Assembly (NCBI GenBank): GCA_016188215.1
Contig: JACPIF010000004.1
Span: forward strand, 34,236-98,235
Reading direction: 5' to 3'
Length of the DNA stretch: 64,000 nt
From: Candidatus Woesearchaeota archaeon
GTDB taxonomy: Archaea > Nanobdellota > Nanobdellia > Woesearchaeales > JACPIF01
Every line of letters starts with the position of its first letter. Positions within the stretch are counted from its first letter, which is position 1. The notes below the pieces were generated by a model that saw only the letters and a program-made list of their open reading frames with translations, was not told the DNA's origin and did not search any database. This document shows, one piece after another, positions 9,147 to 17,784 of this stretch. Both the position numbers and the translations under genes were made by a program.

Positions 9147-10361
9147 ATGACAAAGGTTGAATTTTACACATCAGAAAGCGTTACTCGACGAAGATCACCC
9201 CGCCGTGATCGCGGCGGCGAAGTTAGTGACGCAATTCTTGATGAGTTATATAGGCAAGATCCCTATTCCCGCGTTGCGATTGAGACATTAACAACGACAG
9301 GCCTAGTTATATGCGCTGGAGAAGTCACTACAAAAGGCTTTGTTGACGTTCAAAAAATTGTTCGCCAGACTTTGAAAGACATAGGCTATACTGATCCCCA
9401 GTACGGCATTGACTGCGAGGATGCAGGCGTCTTAGTAAGCATACATGGGCAATCACCTGATATTGCACAGGGCGTAGACGAAGGGGAGAGCAAGGAGCAG
9501 GGTGCAGGAGACCAGGGCATGATGTACGGGTTTGCCACGAATGAGACTCCTGAGCTGATGCCTTTGCCAATCATGCTTGCGCATGCATTAACGCGAAAGC
9601 TTGCAGAAGTCCGGAAGAAAGGTGTAATTGACTATATCGGCCCTGACGGCAAGAGCCAGGTCTCTGTGGAGTACCATGACAATAAGCCTGTAAGGGTAGA
9701 TGCTGTAGTGATTGCACAGCAGCATAGGGAATATGTGAGCCAGCACCAGATACGGAAGGATATCATTGAGAAAGTAATCAAGCCGGCATTTGAGGAATGG
9801 AAGCATAAGACAGGCCAGATGCTGCTTGATGATGACACCAGGATCCATATCAATGCAACTGGAAAGTTTGTCATTGGCGGGCCTGAGGGCGACACCGGCG
9901 TCACCGGAAGGAAGATAATCGTTGACACTTACGGCGGGATAGGCAGGCACGGCGGCGGAGCATTCTCAGGAAAAGATCCGACTAAAGTGGACAGGTCAGG
10001 GGCTTATGCCGCGAGATTCGTTGCAAAGAATATCGTTGCTGCAGGATTGGCAGACAAGTGCGAAGTGCAGCTTTCCTATGCCATTGGCATTGCCGAGCCA
10101 ACTTCTGTCAATGTAGACACCTTTGGCACCAACAAGATCCCGGAAGAGAGGATTGTGGAACTGGTGAGAAAACACTTCAGGCTCACACCGCGGTGGATTA
10201 TTGACACGCTGAAGCTGCGAAGGCCAATCTACAAGAAAACAGCTTCCTACGGCCATTTCGGAAGAACTGATCCGGACTTCACATGGGAGCAGACTCCTTT
10301 TGCAGAAGTACTGCGGAAAGAGGCTGGAGTTGTAGAGACACATAAGCTGCGGGTCAAGTAA
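9147..10361 (+). CDS. metK: S-adenosylmethionine synthetase, bacterial type, with altered N-terminal motif
   Basis: Makes SAM from methionine and ATP. The 404-residue protein is of the bacterial MetK type, not the distinct archaeal MAT family: it has [34 protein letters not shown] and the expected C-terminus. The N-terminal catalytic segment, normally [21 protein letters not shown], reads [20 protein letters not shown] here. Histidine and aspartate of the HPD motif are therefore missing in frame, and the segment is two residues too long. The +2 frame there spells EDHPAVIA, so paired frameshifts or a sequence error in a GC-rich hairpin are possible. ATG 9147 has ggggtga upstream. Confidence 0.9.
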   Translation: MTKVEFYTSESVTRRRSPRRDRGGEVSDAILDELYRQDPYSRVAIETLTTTGLVICAGEVTTKGFVDVQKIVRQTLKDIGYTDPQYGIDCEDAGVLVSIHGQSPDIAQGVDEGESKEQGAGDQGMMYGFATNETPELMPLPIMLAHALTRKLAEVRKKGVIDYIGPDGKSQVSVEYHDNKPVRVDAVVIAQQHREYVSQHQIRKDIIEKVIKPAFEEWKHKTGQMLLDDDTRIHINATGKFVIGGPEGDTGVTGRKIIVDTYGGIGRHGGGAFSGKDPTKVDRSGAYAARFVAKNIVAAGLADKCEVQLSYAIGIAEPTSVNVDTFGTNKIPEERIVELVRKHFRLTPRWIIDTLKLRRPIYKKTASYGHFGRTDPDFTWEQTPFAEVLRKEAGVVETHKLRVK

Positions 10362-10402
10362 TCTTTTAATTTCTTATCTTTTCCATATTTTTTACCTTTA
10401 TT
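10362..10402 (+). terminator. U-rich terminator after metK
   Basis: Just past the metK stop the + strand contains repeated T runs (cttttaatttcttatcttttcc and a following T6). Archaeal-type U-tract termination is likely. Composition evidence only. Confidence 0.45.
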
Positions 10403-10447
10403 CTAATTTAGACCTATTTTATATACCCTGCAGTATTCCCGCATTTT

Positions 10448-11164
10448 ATGGCTGGCTATTGGAATATCGTGAACAAGGTCATTGCGCAGAGTGATGTAAT
10501 CCTGCTGATACTGGATGCGAGGATGCCTGAGGATACAAGGCATGCCGAGGTTGAGGATAAGGTGCGGAAAGCGGGCAAGAAGCTGATGTATGTCTATAAC
10601 AAGGCAGATCTGGCCCCTGAGAATCCTTTCATGAGATACAAGCCAGCGGTGCTTGTCTCGTCCACAAAACGGTGGGGCGGCACAAAACTCTACCGCAAAA
10701 TCCTTGAGTTGAGCAAGGGGAAGGCTTGCAAAGTTGGAGTTGTTGGCTATCCTAATGTCGGGAAAAGCTCTGTGATTAACCTGATCAAGGGGAAGGCAAG
10801 CGCAAAAGTCAGCAGCGTAGCTGGCATGACGCGCGGGGTGCAATGGTTCAAGACAGGCAAGGTATGGCTGCTTGATACGCCGGGAGTAATACCATATGAC
10901 GAGAAGAATGTAGCAAAGCACGTTATGATAGGCACCAAGAACCCGCACGAGCTGCGGGACCCTGATGTCTTTGCCATGGAATTCATTGAGCATAATCCTG
11001 ATCTTATTGAGCAGCATTACGGGATAACAGCTGACGGCGATTCTTATGAGATATTGGAGAGGCTGGCTGCGAAGCAGAAGCTCTTTATCAGGGGCGGGAA
11101 GCCGGACATTGAGCGGATGTCACGCAAACTGCTGCAGGATTGGCAACGAGGGAAGCTGGCTTAA
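10448..11164 (+). CDS. Circularly permuted GTPase, YlqF/NOG-related
   Basis: A 238-residue GTPase whose G motifs come in permuted order: G4 (NKAD, near residue 52) precedes G1 (GYPNVGKS, near 100), then the G2 region (GMTRG) and G3 (DTPG). This order is diagnostic of the YlqF/RbgA, YawG and Nug families, which act in large-ribosomal-subunit assembly. A short C-terminal helical domain follows. The TATA box ttatata near 10420 lies about 27 nt before ATG 10448, so the mRNA is probably leaderless. It ends next to the convergent apt gene, the stop codons abutting. Confidence 0.9.
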   Translation: MAGYWNIVNKVIAQSDVILLILDARMPEDTRHAEVEDKVRKAGKKLMYVYNKADLAPENPFMRYKPAVLVSSTKRWGGTKLYRKILELSKGKACKVGVVGYPNVGKSSVINLIKGKASAKVSSVAGMTRGVQWFKTGKVWLLDTPGVIPYDEKNVAKHVMIGTKNPHELRDPDVFAMEFIEHNPDLIEQHYGITADGDSYEILERLAAKQKLFIRGGKPDIERMSRKLLQDWQRGKLA

Positions 11165-11689
11165 TCATTCTTCTTTATCATATTTAATCAGCGATAATAT
11201 ATCATAACCCTTCAACTTGTCTCTTCCATGCAAAAAGCTTAGCTCAATCAGGAAGCACAGGCCGATGACTTTACCGCCTAATTTTTCCGCAAGATAGACG
11301 GCAGCCTTGCTTGTACCCCCGGTTGCAAGGAGGTCGTCAACAATAAGCACATTGTCTCCAGGCTGTATCGCATCCTCATGAATCTCAAAGGCGTCTGTGC
11401 TGTATTCTGTGTCAAATTCCATCTTTATTGTCTTTGCGGGCAATTTTCCAGGTTTCCTTAATGGGACAAAGCCTGCATGCAGCTCATAAGCCAGAATGCT
11501 GCCAAAAATGAAGCCGCGGGATTCAGCGCTCGCCACCTTGGTGATTTTCTTTCCGTCAAAATGATGGAGCATCTCCCTGACGACATGCCTGAATGCGTGA
11601 GCATCCTGCAATAAAGTTGTAATATCCTTGAACATAATCCCTTTCTTGGGAAAATCCGGGATTGTGCGGATCTTGCTCTTTATGTCCAT
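11165..11689 (-). CDS. apt: Adenine phosphoribosyltransferase
   Basis: Converts adenine and PRPP to AMP. From ATG 11689 the protein is 174 residues and begins MDIKSKIRTIPDFPKKGIMF, the conserved Apt N-terminus. The open frame extends 39 codons further upstream, through the promoter region, and that part is not believed. The PRPP-binding motif is VLIVDDLLATGGT, and the Apt-specific SRGFIFG is present. MTA phosphorylase (12370-13164) and MetK are nearby: MTA cleavage releases adenine, which Apt recycles. Confidence 0.93.
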   Translation of the reverse strand: MDIKSKIRTIPDFPKKGIMFKDITTLLQDAHAFRHVVREMLHHFDGKKITKVASAESRGFIFGSILAYELHAGFVPLRKPGKLPAKTIKMEFDTEYSTDAFEIHEDAIQPGDNVLIVDDLLATGGTSKAAVYLAEKLGGKVIGLCFLIELSFLHGRDKLKGYDILSLIKYDKEE

Positions 11690-11768
11690 GTTAGAATAGC
11701 GATTTAACAGTGTTATATATAGTTTTCTGGCACAATGCTTATAAATAGGCTTACTTAAAACCTTAAAA

Positions 11769-12398
11769 ATGGAATCATACGACGATCCTTTTGAAACAAT
11801 CCGCAATACTGTAGTTGCTATTTCAGATTCGACCCTTCCTTTTAGCCAAACAGTGGCCCAGAAATTAGCGGAGAGAAGGATTCAACTTGTTTTAGGTACT
11901 TCTGATAGCTATAACGGATTTGTTGCAGAAATGGAGAAAAATTTTAAACCATTTATTCTTCCAGTCTCATATCAGAGAGATTCAAGAGAGGAGGCTGGAA
12001 GATTCTTCGAAGAAAGCAAAAGGTATTTCACGAGATTTCCTGGAATTCTAATACATGAGTTTCATGTCCCCCCTGTTCCATTGACGGTGGATAAAGATTT
12101 GTATGCCTTTGAACAAGCAGTTCAACCATACAAAAAATTAGCCGAAGTTGCTGCTAATCACTCGAGTAAGGTTATTTTGGTTACTCCTGTTGCAGATCCT
12201 AGAGTTTTGAGGCTTGAGGAGGAGCTTGCCCTAACTACTACACAAAAAGTAAGAGAACTATTTCAGCGGCAATATGAACATTTAGGAATTCAATTTAGAA
12301 ATTTTTTAAAAGGCTATGAGCCTCTAGAAATTCAAGTTCAAAATCTGTTGACAAACCATGTATTGAGTCCTAACGCCCGCCAATCACCGCAGCCTTGA
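11769..12398 (+). CDS. Hypothetical protein, Rossmann/SDR-like
   Basis: A 209-residue protein that I do not recognise with certainty. The start ([20 protein letters not shown] followed by [12 protein letters not shown]) resembles the beginning of short-chain dehydrogenases, but the glycine-rich TGxxxGIG motif and the YxxxK catalytic pair are absent, so an active oxidoreductase is doubtful. The 3' end overlaps the convergent mtnP gene by 29 nt. Codon usage is more AT-rich than in the neighbouring genes, which hints at a different history. It shares the upstream region with apt, from which it diverges. Confidence 0.6.
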   Translation: MESYDDPFETIRNTVVAISDSTLPFSQTVAQKLAERRIQLVLGTSDSYNGFVAEMEKNFKPFILPVSYQRDSREEAGRFFEESKRYFTRFPGILIHEFHVPPVPLTVDKDLYAFEQAVQPYKKLAEVAANHSSKVILVTPVADPRVLRLEEELALTTTQKVRELFQRQYEHLGIQFRNFLKGYEPLEIQVQNLLTNHVLSPNARQSPQP

Positions 12399-13164
12399 TG
12401 TCTTCCCTGCACTGGCATTCTGTGAAATTTATTCTTGGAATTGCCTTGAGGATTAACCTTTTTACATTGTCTGCATTCTTCTTCATGACACTAAGCACTT
12501 CCTCAATGTTTACAGGTGGCCTATCCTCCATAAAGCAATCATAGTCTGTTGACATCGCAATAGACGCATAACAAATGCCAGCTTCACGCGCCAATACGAC
12601 TTCAGGAACTGTGCTCATGTTAATAACATCTGCACCCCACTGCCTGAACATGTGGGATTCTGCCTTTGTTGAGAATCTTGGGCCTTCCACAGTAATTATG
12701 GTGCCCTTGTCATGGTGCTTGAGGTCAAGCTCCCTGGCTGTATCTGATAAAATAAGCCTCAGCTTGTGGCAGAATGGCTCTGCCATGGGGATGTGGCAGA
12801 CTTTATCTTTTTCATAGAAGGTTGAGGCTCTCTTTGTCGTCCTGTCAATGAATTGGTCAATGAATACAAGATCTCCGGGGTTGAGGTGCTCCCGCAATGA
12901 GCCGCAGGCAGTTGTTGCTAGGATGTGCGTGCAGCCTTGCTCTTTCAAAGCCCAGATGTTTGCCCTGAAATTCACATTGGTAGGCATTATTGTATGCTTC
13001 TTTCCATGCCTGGCAAGAATCACGACATCATGGTTGCCCAATTTTCCAGTTGTCAAAGGAGAAGAAGGCTTGCCGAAGGGCGTGTCAACCTCAATCTCTT
13101 TATAATCCTTCAAAAGCTTAGGATCATCCAATCCAGAGCCGCCAATTATTCCGATTTTGACCAA
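12370..13164 (-). CDS. mtnP: S-methyl-5'-thioadenosine phosphorylase
   Basis: Phosphorolysis of MTA, a by-product of SAM use, to adenine and methylthioribose 1-phosphate. The 264-residue protein starts [12 protein letters not shown], and has [27 protein letters not shown] and [17 protein letters not shown], the motifs of the archaeal/eukaryal MTAP family. The Asp-containing base-recognition segment (STDYDCF) favours 6-aminopurines. Its adenine product is the substrate of the nearby Apt. The 3' end overlaps the convergent orphan gene. Confidence 0.94.
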   Translation of the reverse strand: MVKIGIIGGSGLDDPKLLKDYKEIEVDTPFGKPSSPLTTGKLGNHDVVILARHGKKHTIMPTNVNFRANIWALKEQGCTHILATTACGSLREHLNPGDLVFIDQFIDRTTKRASTFYEKDKVCHIPMAEPFCHKLRLILSDTARELDLKHHDKGTIITVEGPRFSTKAESHMFRQWGADVINMSTVPEVVLAREAGICYASIAMSTDYDCFMEDRPPVNIEEVLSVMKKNADNVKRLILKAIPRINFTECQCREDIKAAVIGGR

Positions 13165-13278
13165 TAAACCACCCCTGATAAGGATTTCGCTTTTGATTTA
13201 AATATTTTTTGCGCTTTATTTTCACCACCATTTGTGGACAAGGGAAAGTATAAATATCGGTTCTTGGCGTAGTATACT

Positions 13279-14151
13279 ATGCAAAGAAGTCATCTGCCCA
13301 TTAATGTTCGTGATATTCTATCCCAAGCTTTAGCAAAGAAGAGTCTTTCAATATACGATTTGCACACGCATGTGGAATCTGCAGACTTACGTGAACCCAT
13401 AAAACGCTCAAAATATCGTGCAATTATTCATGAGCGAGGCCTTACCGCTGTTGTGCAAACTGACCATAATTCACCCCCATTCAACTTTAAGTCCCGCCTT
13501 TTTATTCCAGGCATAGAAATAGGAAGCATTCAAGGCCACATAAACCTTATGGGCATAAATGAACGCTATAAGAAGCTCATTGAGGAGCATTATCCTCTTG
13601 AAGAACCATCCAGGCCGACATTGAAGAGAAAAGCTATTTCTGCTGACCAGATATTATTTGACCTTCATGAGTGGTATGGCAACAGCCCTGATTTGCCTAT
13701 TGATGTTTTACCACATCCATTTCAGAAAGGTGGAATCTTTTACAATAAAGACCCCATTGAAGTTATACAAGCATTCAAGCGCAAACGGGTGCCGCACGCA
13801 GAGGATAGGACTTATTTTATTGAATGGACTAATGGATATCATAAAAGCCCTTATTGTGCAAATGCTGAGCGGGTGCTTGAGATTGCACAGAAAAAACAGT
13901 TTGATTTTGTCCTCGTAGCTGGTTCAGACAGCCATAGGAGTGAAAGCCTAGGTTTAGCCGGCATTGTAGTGACGCCTGGAGGCAATTCATATTCATTTGA
14001 AAGAGCGAAACAGGCTCTCCGCAACAGGCAGCATCTAGTGTACCATCTCAGCATAGATCCAGATAATCCAGACTATATCACACTAACATTAACTACAGCT
14101 CGTGGTACTGATAGAAGAGATTTTCAATTTGTTGCAGAAAGGACAGCCTAA
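13279..14151 (+). CDS. PHP-domain metal-dependent phosphoesterase
   Basis: A 290-residue protein of the polymerase-and-histidinol-phosphatase superfamily. The metal-binding motifs occur in order: DLHTH (near residue 32), TDHN (near 63), PGIEI (near 76), PHPF (near 148) and GSDSH (near 217). Family members hydrolyse phosphoesters; the substrate cannot be read from the sequence. A TATAAATA box (13250-13257) is 26 nt before ATG 13279, so it is probably leaderless. The palindrome TAGTATACTA (13270-13279) touches the start codon and could be an operator. Confidence 0.88.
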   Translation: MQRSHLPINVRDILSQALAKKSLSIYDLHTHVESADLREPIKRSKYRAIIHERGLTAVVQTDHNSPPFNFKSRLFIPGIEIGSIQGHINLMGINERYKKLIEEHYPLEEPSRPTLKRKAISADQILFDLHEWYGNSPDLPIDVLPHPFQKGGIFYNKDPIEVIQAFKRKRVPHAEDRTYFIEWTNGYHKSPYCANAERVLEIAQKKQFDFVLVAGSDSHRSESLGLAGIVVTPGGNSYSFERAKQALRNRQHLVYHLSIDPDNPDYITLTLTTARGTDRRDFQFVAERTA

Positions 14152-14153
14152 TA

Positions 14154-14729
14154 TCACAGCTTTGACTTCTGCGCCTTATCAGAAATAATTGCAGAATTCC
14201 CAGTGGGATCCTCAATGATGAGCTTCTGCTTCTCCTGGCCCCACTTTATCCTTATAAGCTTCTTGAGCAGGTTCTTTGCCTTTGTCTTGTCCTCATCGTC
14301 TTCTGCTGTGTCGCGCAGCGTCTCAATCTGCGCCTTTACCCTGTTGAGGATGCCTTCAATATTGGTGACGTAGCCCTGGGCTGCTGGACCGGGCGTTATA
14401 GTTGTGATGTGGGGTATCTTCACGGTTGCCTCGCTTGACTTCACTACACGCACTTTCATGTCATCCTCTGAAGAAATCTCAAAAGTGTATCTTGCGGGCT
14501 CGTGCTGCTCTGCTGCCTCGACATCTGCCTTGTGGTACTTGCATGCAGTGCATGTCATTGAGTAGAGGAAGACTTTGCCGAAAAAAGGGATTTCAGACTC
14601 AGATTCAGACAGCACTAATGTCTTTTGATGGCATAACGGGCATGGCTCGTGGTCTAATTCTTCAGGCGCTTCAGCAGCTATTTTACTTTTTTCTGCACTT
14701 GATTTCTCTTTACCAGAACTCCTTTTCAT
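14154..14729 (-). CDS. ZPR1-type zinc finger protein
   Basis: A 191-residue protein with one zinc finger, CPLC-(x about 29)-CTAC, followed by the ZPR1 beta-rich domain (FEISSEDDMKVRVVKSSEAT..PHITTITPGPAAQGYVTNIEG). Archaeal proteins carry a single copy of the module that is duplicated in eukaryotic ZPR1. The eukaryotic protein has been linked to elongation factor 1A biogenesis; an archaeal role is inferred only. The N-terminal 25 residues are charged and low in complexity. It ends 2 nt from the convergent PHP gene. Confidence 0.88.
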   Translation of the reverse strand: MKRSSGKEKSSAEKSKIAAEAPEELDHEPCPLCHQKTLVLSESESEIPFFGKVFLYSMTCTACKYHKADVEAAEQHEPARYTFEISSEDDMKVRVVKSSEATVKIPHITTITPGPAAQGYVTNIEGILNRVKAQIETLRDTAEDDEDKTKAKNLLKKLIRIKWGQEKQKLIIEDPTGNSAIISDKAQKSKL

Positions 14730-14794
14730 GCAGCTTTAGGAATCTGCAATGTTTATATAGTTTTTGATTGAAAAAGAAATTAGAAATAAAAAAC

Positions 14795-15208
14795 CTATTC
14801 CAATTCCATCTCATCCCTTGGCATTTTCTTGACCTCAGGGGCTGACTCCTTTGCCCTGTAAATCTGGGCAAAGCTTGGAGTGACAACGATGTAATCCTCG
14901 CCAAAGCCGGCAATCTCGCCTTCAATCGCATCAGTTGTCTTCTTTAGCTTGTTGATGGATCTCTTTAGCTCTACCAGGTCCTTGTCCTTCAATGGCTTGA
15001 TATTGACTAAAGCAATGGTGTAGCCTTCGCGCAGCGAGTCAAGTATCTCCTTGACGTCATCAAAATCCTTCAGCACAAATGGCCTGACTATGATTTTTGA
15101 CTTGAATTCCTGGCTTTCAGAATCGAGCTCAACGTACCCTTCCTCATGGTCGCCCGAGTGCTCAGGCGCCTTCACCTTCTTCATTATCTTTGAAAAAAAC
15201 TCCTTCAT
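14795..15208 (-). CDS. sepF: SepF-like cell division protein
   Basis: SepF anchors FtsZ filaments to the membrane in many archaea. From ATG 15208 the protein is 137 residues: an amphipathic N-terminal helix (MKEFFSKIMKKVKAP), an acidic linker, and the SepF core (IIVRPFVLKDFDDVKEILDS..EGYTIALVNIKPL) with the G-containing dimer segment GEIAGFGEDYIVVTPSF. The sequence GGAGGG eight bases upstream fixes this start over an ATG ten codons earlier. FtsZ is encoded about 15 kb away, so a full FtsZ-SepF system is present. Confidence 0.9.
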   Translation of the reverse strand: MKEFFSKIMKKVKAPEHSGDHEEGYVELDSESQEFKSKIIVRPFVLKDFDDVKEILDSLREGYTIALVNIKPLKDKDLVELKRSINKLKKTTDAIEGEIAGFGEDYIVVTPSFAQIYRAKESAPEVKKMPRDEMELE

Positions 15209-15373
15209 TTTCAATACCCTCCTTCCAAGACCCTTCAAAAAAACACTGCTATGCCTATTTTCTTGGGCTACGTATATTTAAATTTATCTAATTCGCACAC
15301 TGAAACCCTTAACTTTAGCCTTTATATCATTATTGACTTTCTTGTATTTTTATATCATGCATCATCTAAAATA

Positions 15374-15451
15374 ATGAGCAAAGTAGTCGTTCGGCTGAAG
15401 CCTCACTCCGTGGGTGCGAGTAGTCCGCCAACATTAATGCTACAGCTATAA
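15374..15451 (+). CDS. Possible leaderless 25-residue peptide overlapping a repeat element
   Basis: ATG 15374 lies about 23 nt after a good TATA box (TTTTTATAT, 15347-15355), and the frame is open for 25 codons, ending at the TAA at 15449-15451. The peptide starts MSKVVVRLKPHSV. Most of it is made from the three-hairpin repeat, and the stop codon falls exactly before the second arm of hairpin 2. Translation is unproven; the promoter may instead make a non-coding RNA. Confidence 0.3.
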   Translation: MSKVVVRLKPHSVGASSPPTLMLQL

Positions 15452-15537
15452 TGGCGGACAGGTATGCTGCGCCTTGCGAAAATCGTAGATTCCACAAAAT
15501 TCGCAAGAATTTTGAGAGCCGAAAATCAGAGATTTTC
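15378..15537 (+). repeat. Three-hairpin dispersed element, copy 2 (upstream of L21e)
   Basis: Starts with AGCAAAGTAGTCG, shared with the copies at 17.6 and 41.4 kb. Hairpin 2 has stem GTCCGCCA (15423-15430) and TGGCGGAC (15452-15459) around a 21-nt loop. It is followed by CAAAATTC-GCAA-GAATTTTG (15495-15514, 8 bp with a GNRA loop), enclosed by CTTGCGAA/TTCGCAAG, and by GAAAATC-aga-GATTTTC (15521-15537). Hairpin 1 is degenerate. The 15209-15701 gap otherwise holds only promoters. Confidence 0.75.
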
Positions 15538-15701
15538 ATGCAGCCGTATCCTATTACTGTTACTGTGGAAAGAATATTTAGAGGAAAAAGTTCCTTAACT
15601 TTAGGGTCTCATCTAATTTAAGAGAAACCTTTAAATAATAGAATATAGCTTCTAGAGGCAGTATTAAGCAATTTAAGTAGTTTACAGACTAGGGGGTTGG
15701 C

Positions 15702-15992
15702 ATGGTCAAAAGATTAGGGGGATACAGGAGAAAATCTCGGTACAAGATGAGTAAGCCGGTGCATGAGCGCGGCAAATTAAGCTTGCGGAGATATTTCCAG
15801 AGCTTCAAGCCCAATGATAAGGTGGGCCTAGATATGGAGCCCAGGGTGCACGCAGGGGTCTATAACCTTCGCTTTCATGGCAGGATAGGTGTCGTAACCG
15901 GGCATAAGGGCTCATGCTACGCAGTCAAGATACGGGATGGCAATAAGGAAAAGAGCCTGATTGTGCATCCTGTGCATCTGAGGAGGGTATAG
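15702..15992 (+). CDS. rpl21e: Ribosomal protein L21e
   Basis: Large-subunit ribosomal protein specific to archaea and eukaryotes, 96 residues, the normal length. The basic N-terminus MVKRLGGYRRKSRYKMSK and the core FHGRIGVVTGHKGSCYAVKI are characteristic. A CTTTAAATA box near 15633 and the strong ribosome binding site agggggtt, five bases before ATG, indicate a leadered mRNA of about 40 nt. It begins the conserved archaeal cluster L21e-RpoF-DUF655; the stop overlaps the GTG start of rpoF by one base. Confidence 0.96.
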   Translation: MVKRLGGYRRKSRYKMSKPVHERGKLSLRRYFQSFKPNDKVGLDMEPRVHAGVYNLRFHGRIGVVTGHKGSCYAVKIRDGNKEKSLIVHPVHLRRV

Positions 15993-16324
15993 TGGCACAC
16001 ACAGCAGTCCTTGAAGAAAAGCCATTAACCATGGCTGACATGAAAGAAGAGCTTGCCAGAATCAGGAAACGGGATGGCGAGCTGAATTTCCGGGCCAATA
16101 AGACAGATGAGTACCTGACCCACTTTGTCAAGCAGGGCAATGCGCAGAAATTAGTTGCGGAAATCGCCAAGCTGGGCATACCCAGGCTGAAAGAGAGCCA
16201 TATCGTGAAGATAGTGGACCTGCATCCTGCGACTGTAGAGCAGCTGAAGGCGGTGCTGCAGGGTTATACACTGAGCGTAAGCGATGACAACCTCAAGAAG
16301 ATTATCAATGTACTCAAAACCTAA
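15992..16324 (+). CDS. rpoF: DNA-directed RNA polymerase subunit F (Rpb4)
   Basis: Stalk subunit of archaeal RNA polymerase, partner of RpoE/Rpb7. The protein is 110 residues and almost entirely helical, with the HRDC-like C-terminal fold (IPRLKESHIVKIVDLHPAT..VLQGYTLSVSDDNLKKIINV). Translation starts at GTG 15992, which overlaps the L21e stop, so it is coupled. The place between L21e and DUF655 is the usual archaeal one and supports the call despite modest sequence conservation. Confidence 0.92.
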   Translation: MAHTAVLEEKPLTMADMKEELARIRKRDGELNFRANKTDEYLTHFVKQGNAQKLVAEIAKLGIPRLKESHIVKIVDLHPATVEQLKAVLQGYTLSVSDDNLKKIINVLKT

Positions 16325-16335
16325 AATGGTGCAAC

Positions 16336-16902
16336 ATGATGGAGCGAAGAGCAAAGGAAGAAACTGCAATAGTTCTGGATTTCCTGCCGAACGGCTACCC
16401 GTTAGACCCACGGCCGAGCCATCGCAAGACGCCCATCGTGCAGGCCATGGGCAAAGAGCATTTTGTACTGCTTGAGCTAGTCCCAAAGAAAGAGGCTGCA
16501 GCCATGCAGCCGGGAGAAGAGGTTTACATCGGCGAGGGCAAGCGGGACAAGATACACCATATTCTCGGAAAGCTTCCCATGAACAAGCTGACTGCCACTG
16601 CAAAGGCAGAGCTGGAGTTCCTGATAAAGGATATTGTAGAGAAGAACCAAGCGAGGTTCATTGATTTCTTCAACAGGGCGCAGCCGCTGAGCACAAGGAT
16701 GCACCAGCTTGAATTATTGCCTGGGCTGGGCAAGAAGCATATGTGGGAGATCCTTGAGGCGCGCAACCAGAAGCCTTTTGAAAGCTTTAAGGACCTCAAG
16801 GAAAGGGTGAAGCTGATGCCTGACCCTGAAAAGGCAGTTCTCAGAAGGATAATGCAGGAGCTGCAGGGCGAGGAAAAGCACAGGATTTTTGTAGATATGT
16901 AA
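16336..16902 (+). CDS. DUF655 protein, predicted nucleic-acid binding
   Basis: A 188-residue member of archaeal DUF655, found in most archaea after rpoF. An N-terminal OB-like part (AIVLDFLPNGYPLDPR, GEEVYIGEGKRDKIHHI) is followed by a helix-hairpin-helix-like region with LELLPGLGKKHMWEILEARN, an arrangement typical of nucleic-acid binding. The precise role is unknown; a link to translation or rRNA handling is inferred from neighbours. It usually precedes ksgA, but here an M50-type protease gene follows, 5 nt downstream. Confidence 0.9.
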   Translation: MMERRAKEETAIVLDFLPNGYPLDPRPSHRKTPIVQAMGKEHFVLLELVPKKEAAAMQPGEEVYIGEGKRDKIHHILGKLPMNKLTATAKAELEFLIKDIVEKNQARFIDFFNRAQPLSTRMHQLELLPGLGKKHMWEILEARNQKPFESFKDLKERVKLMPDPEKAVLRRIMQELQGEEKHRIFVDM

Positions 16903-16907
16903 CTTAC

Positions 16908-17555
16908 ATGGCTTCTATGCACAAGCAATACAGGATAGGGCACCTTACGACTTCCAAGAAGGAAATTGTTGATTTGGCAAAGGCATGGATAGTCATCTCA
17001 CTTGCATTTGCAGTATATATCACCAAATTTATACTCCACCAGCCTCTCTTAGGCTCCCTATTCTATTTCTCTATCATTGTATCAGCCCTCACGGTTGGAA
17101 CAGGTTTTTTGGTGCATGAATTTGCGCATAAGGTACTGGCGCAGCACTATGGGTGCGACGCGGAATTCAGGAGCTTTGATGTTATGCTCATTGTCGCACT
17201 GCTCGGCTCGTTCATCGGCTTTATCTTTGCTGCCCCAGGGGCTGTCTTCATAAATGGGCCTGTGGGAGTGAGGAGAAACGGGAAGATATCCATGGCAGGG
17301 CCCCTCACTAACCTTATTTTCGCCGCTATCTTTCTGGCAGGACTGCTTCTTTTCAGCTCAGGTTCGCTGCACTTCATATCTGTATATGGCTTCAGCATAA
17401 ATACCATGTTGGGCCTATTCAATATGATACCTTTCGGCATATTCGACGGCAGCAAAATATTTGCCTGGAACAAAACGGTGTATGGTGTGATGGTCGGGGC
17501 TGGTGTCCTCTTTTTAGTGCTGCAGATTGTTGCGCAGAATAAGGGCTGGTTTTAG
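16908..17555 (+). CDS. Site-2-protease-like membrane metallopeptidase (M50)
   Basis: Membrane protein of 215 residues with about six hydrophobic segments. The zinc-binding HExxH motif appears as VHEFAHKV in the second or third segment. The second M50 motif, with Asp as third ligand, appears near the C-terminus as FNMIPFGIFDGSKI. This pairing defines intramembrane S2P-type proteases; the substrate is unknown. It is the last gene of the L21e operon, starting 5 nt after DUF655, and is followed by a three-hairpin element. Confidence 0.88.
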   Translation: MASMHKQYRIGHLTTSKKEIVDLAKAWIVISLAFAVYITKFILHQPLLGSLFYFSIIVSALTVGTGFLVHEFAHKVLAQHYGCDAEFRSFDVMLIVALLGSFIGFIFAAPGAVFINGPVGVRRNGKISMAGPLTNLIFAAIFLAGLLLFSSGSLHFISVYGFSINTMLGLFNMIPFGIFDGSKIFAWNKTVYGVMVGAGVLFLVLQIVAQNKGWF

Positions 17556-17579
17556 TAAATTTGTACTAAAATAAACAAT

Positions 17580-17695
17580 TAGCACAGTAGTCGCTCACAA
17601 ATGTTCGCTCCGTAAGTCCATGGTCCGCGAATCGCGAGCCACAGCAAATAATCGCGGACCGCCCCATGGTGGGCGCGCAGTTCGCGCAGTGTGCT
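17580..17695 (+). repeat. Three-hairpin dispersed element, copy 3
   Basis: Starts TAGCACAGTAGTCG as in copies 2 and 6. Hairpin 2 stem GGTCCGCGA (17622-17630) and TCGCGGACC (17652-17660) encloses a 21-nt loop ending in ACAGCAAATAA. Hairpin 3 is GCGCG-N5-CGCGC (17673-17687). The ends AGCACA (17581-17586) and TGTGCT (17690-17695) are complementary and could close the whole element. Hairpin 1 is degenerate. It lies 25 nt after the M50 stop and points towards the coiled-coil gene, whose own TATA box lies downstream near 17750. Confidence 0.8.
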
Positions 17696-17784
17696 CATTT
17701 AGTGCTATTTCTTGTTCTTTGTTTGCAGCTCATATATATCATCTGGTAACCTTTAAATAGGCGTTATAGTTTGTTCTCTCTGCT

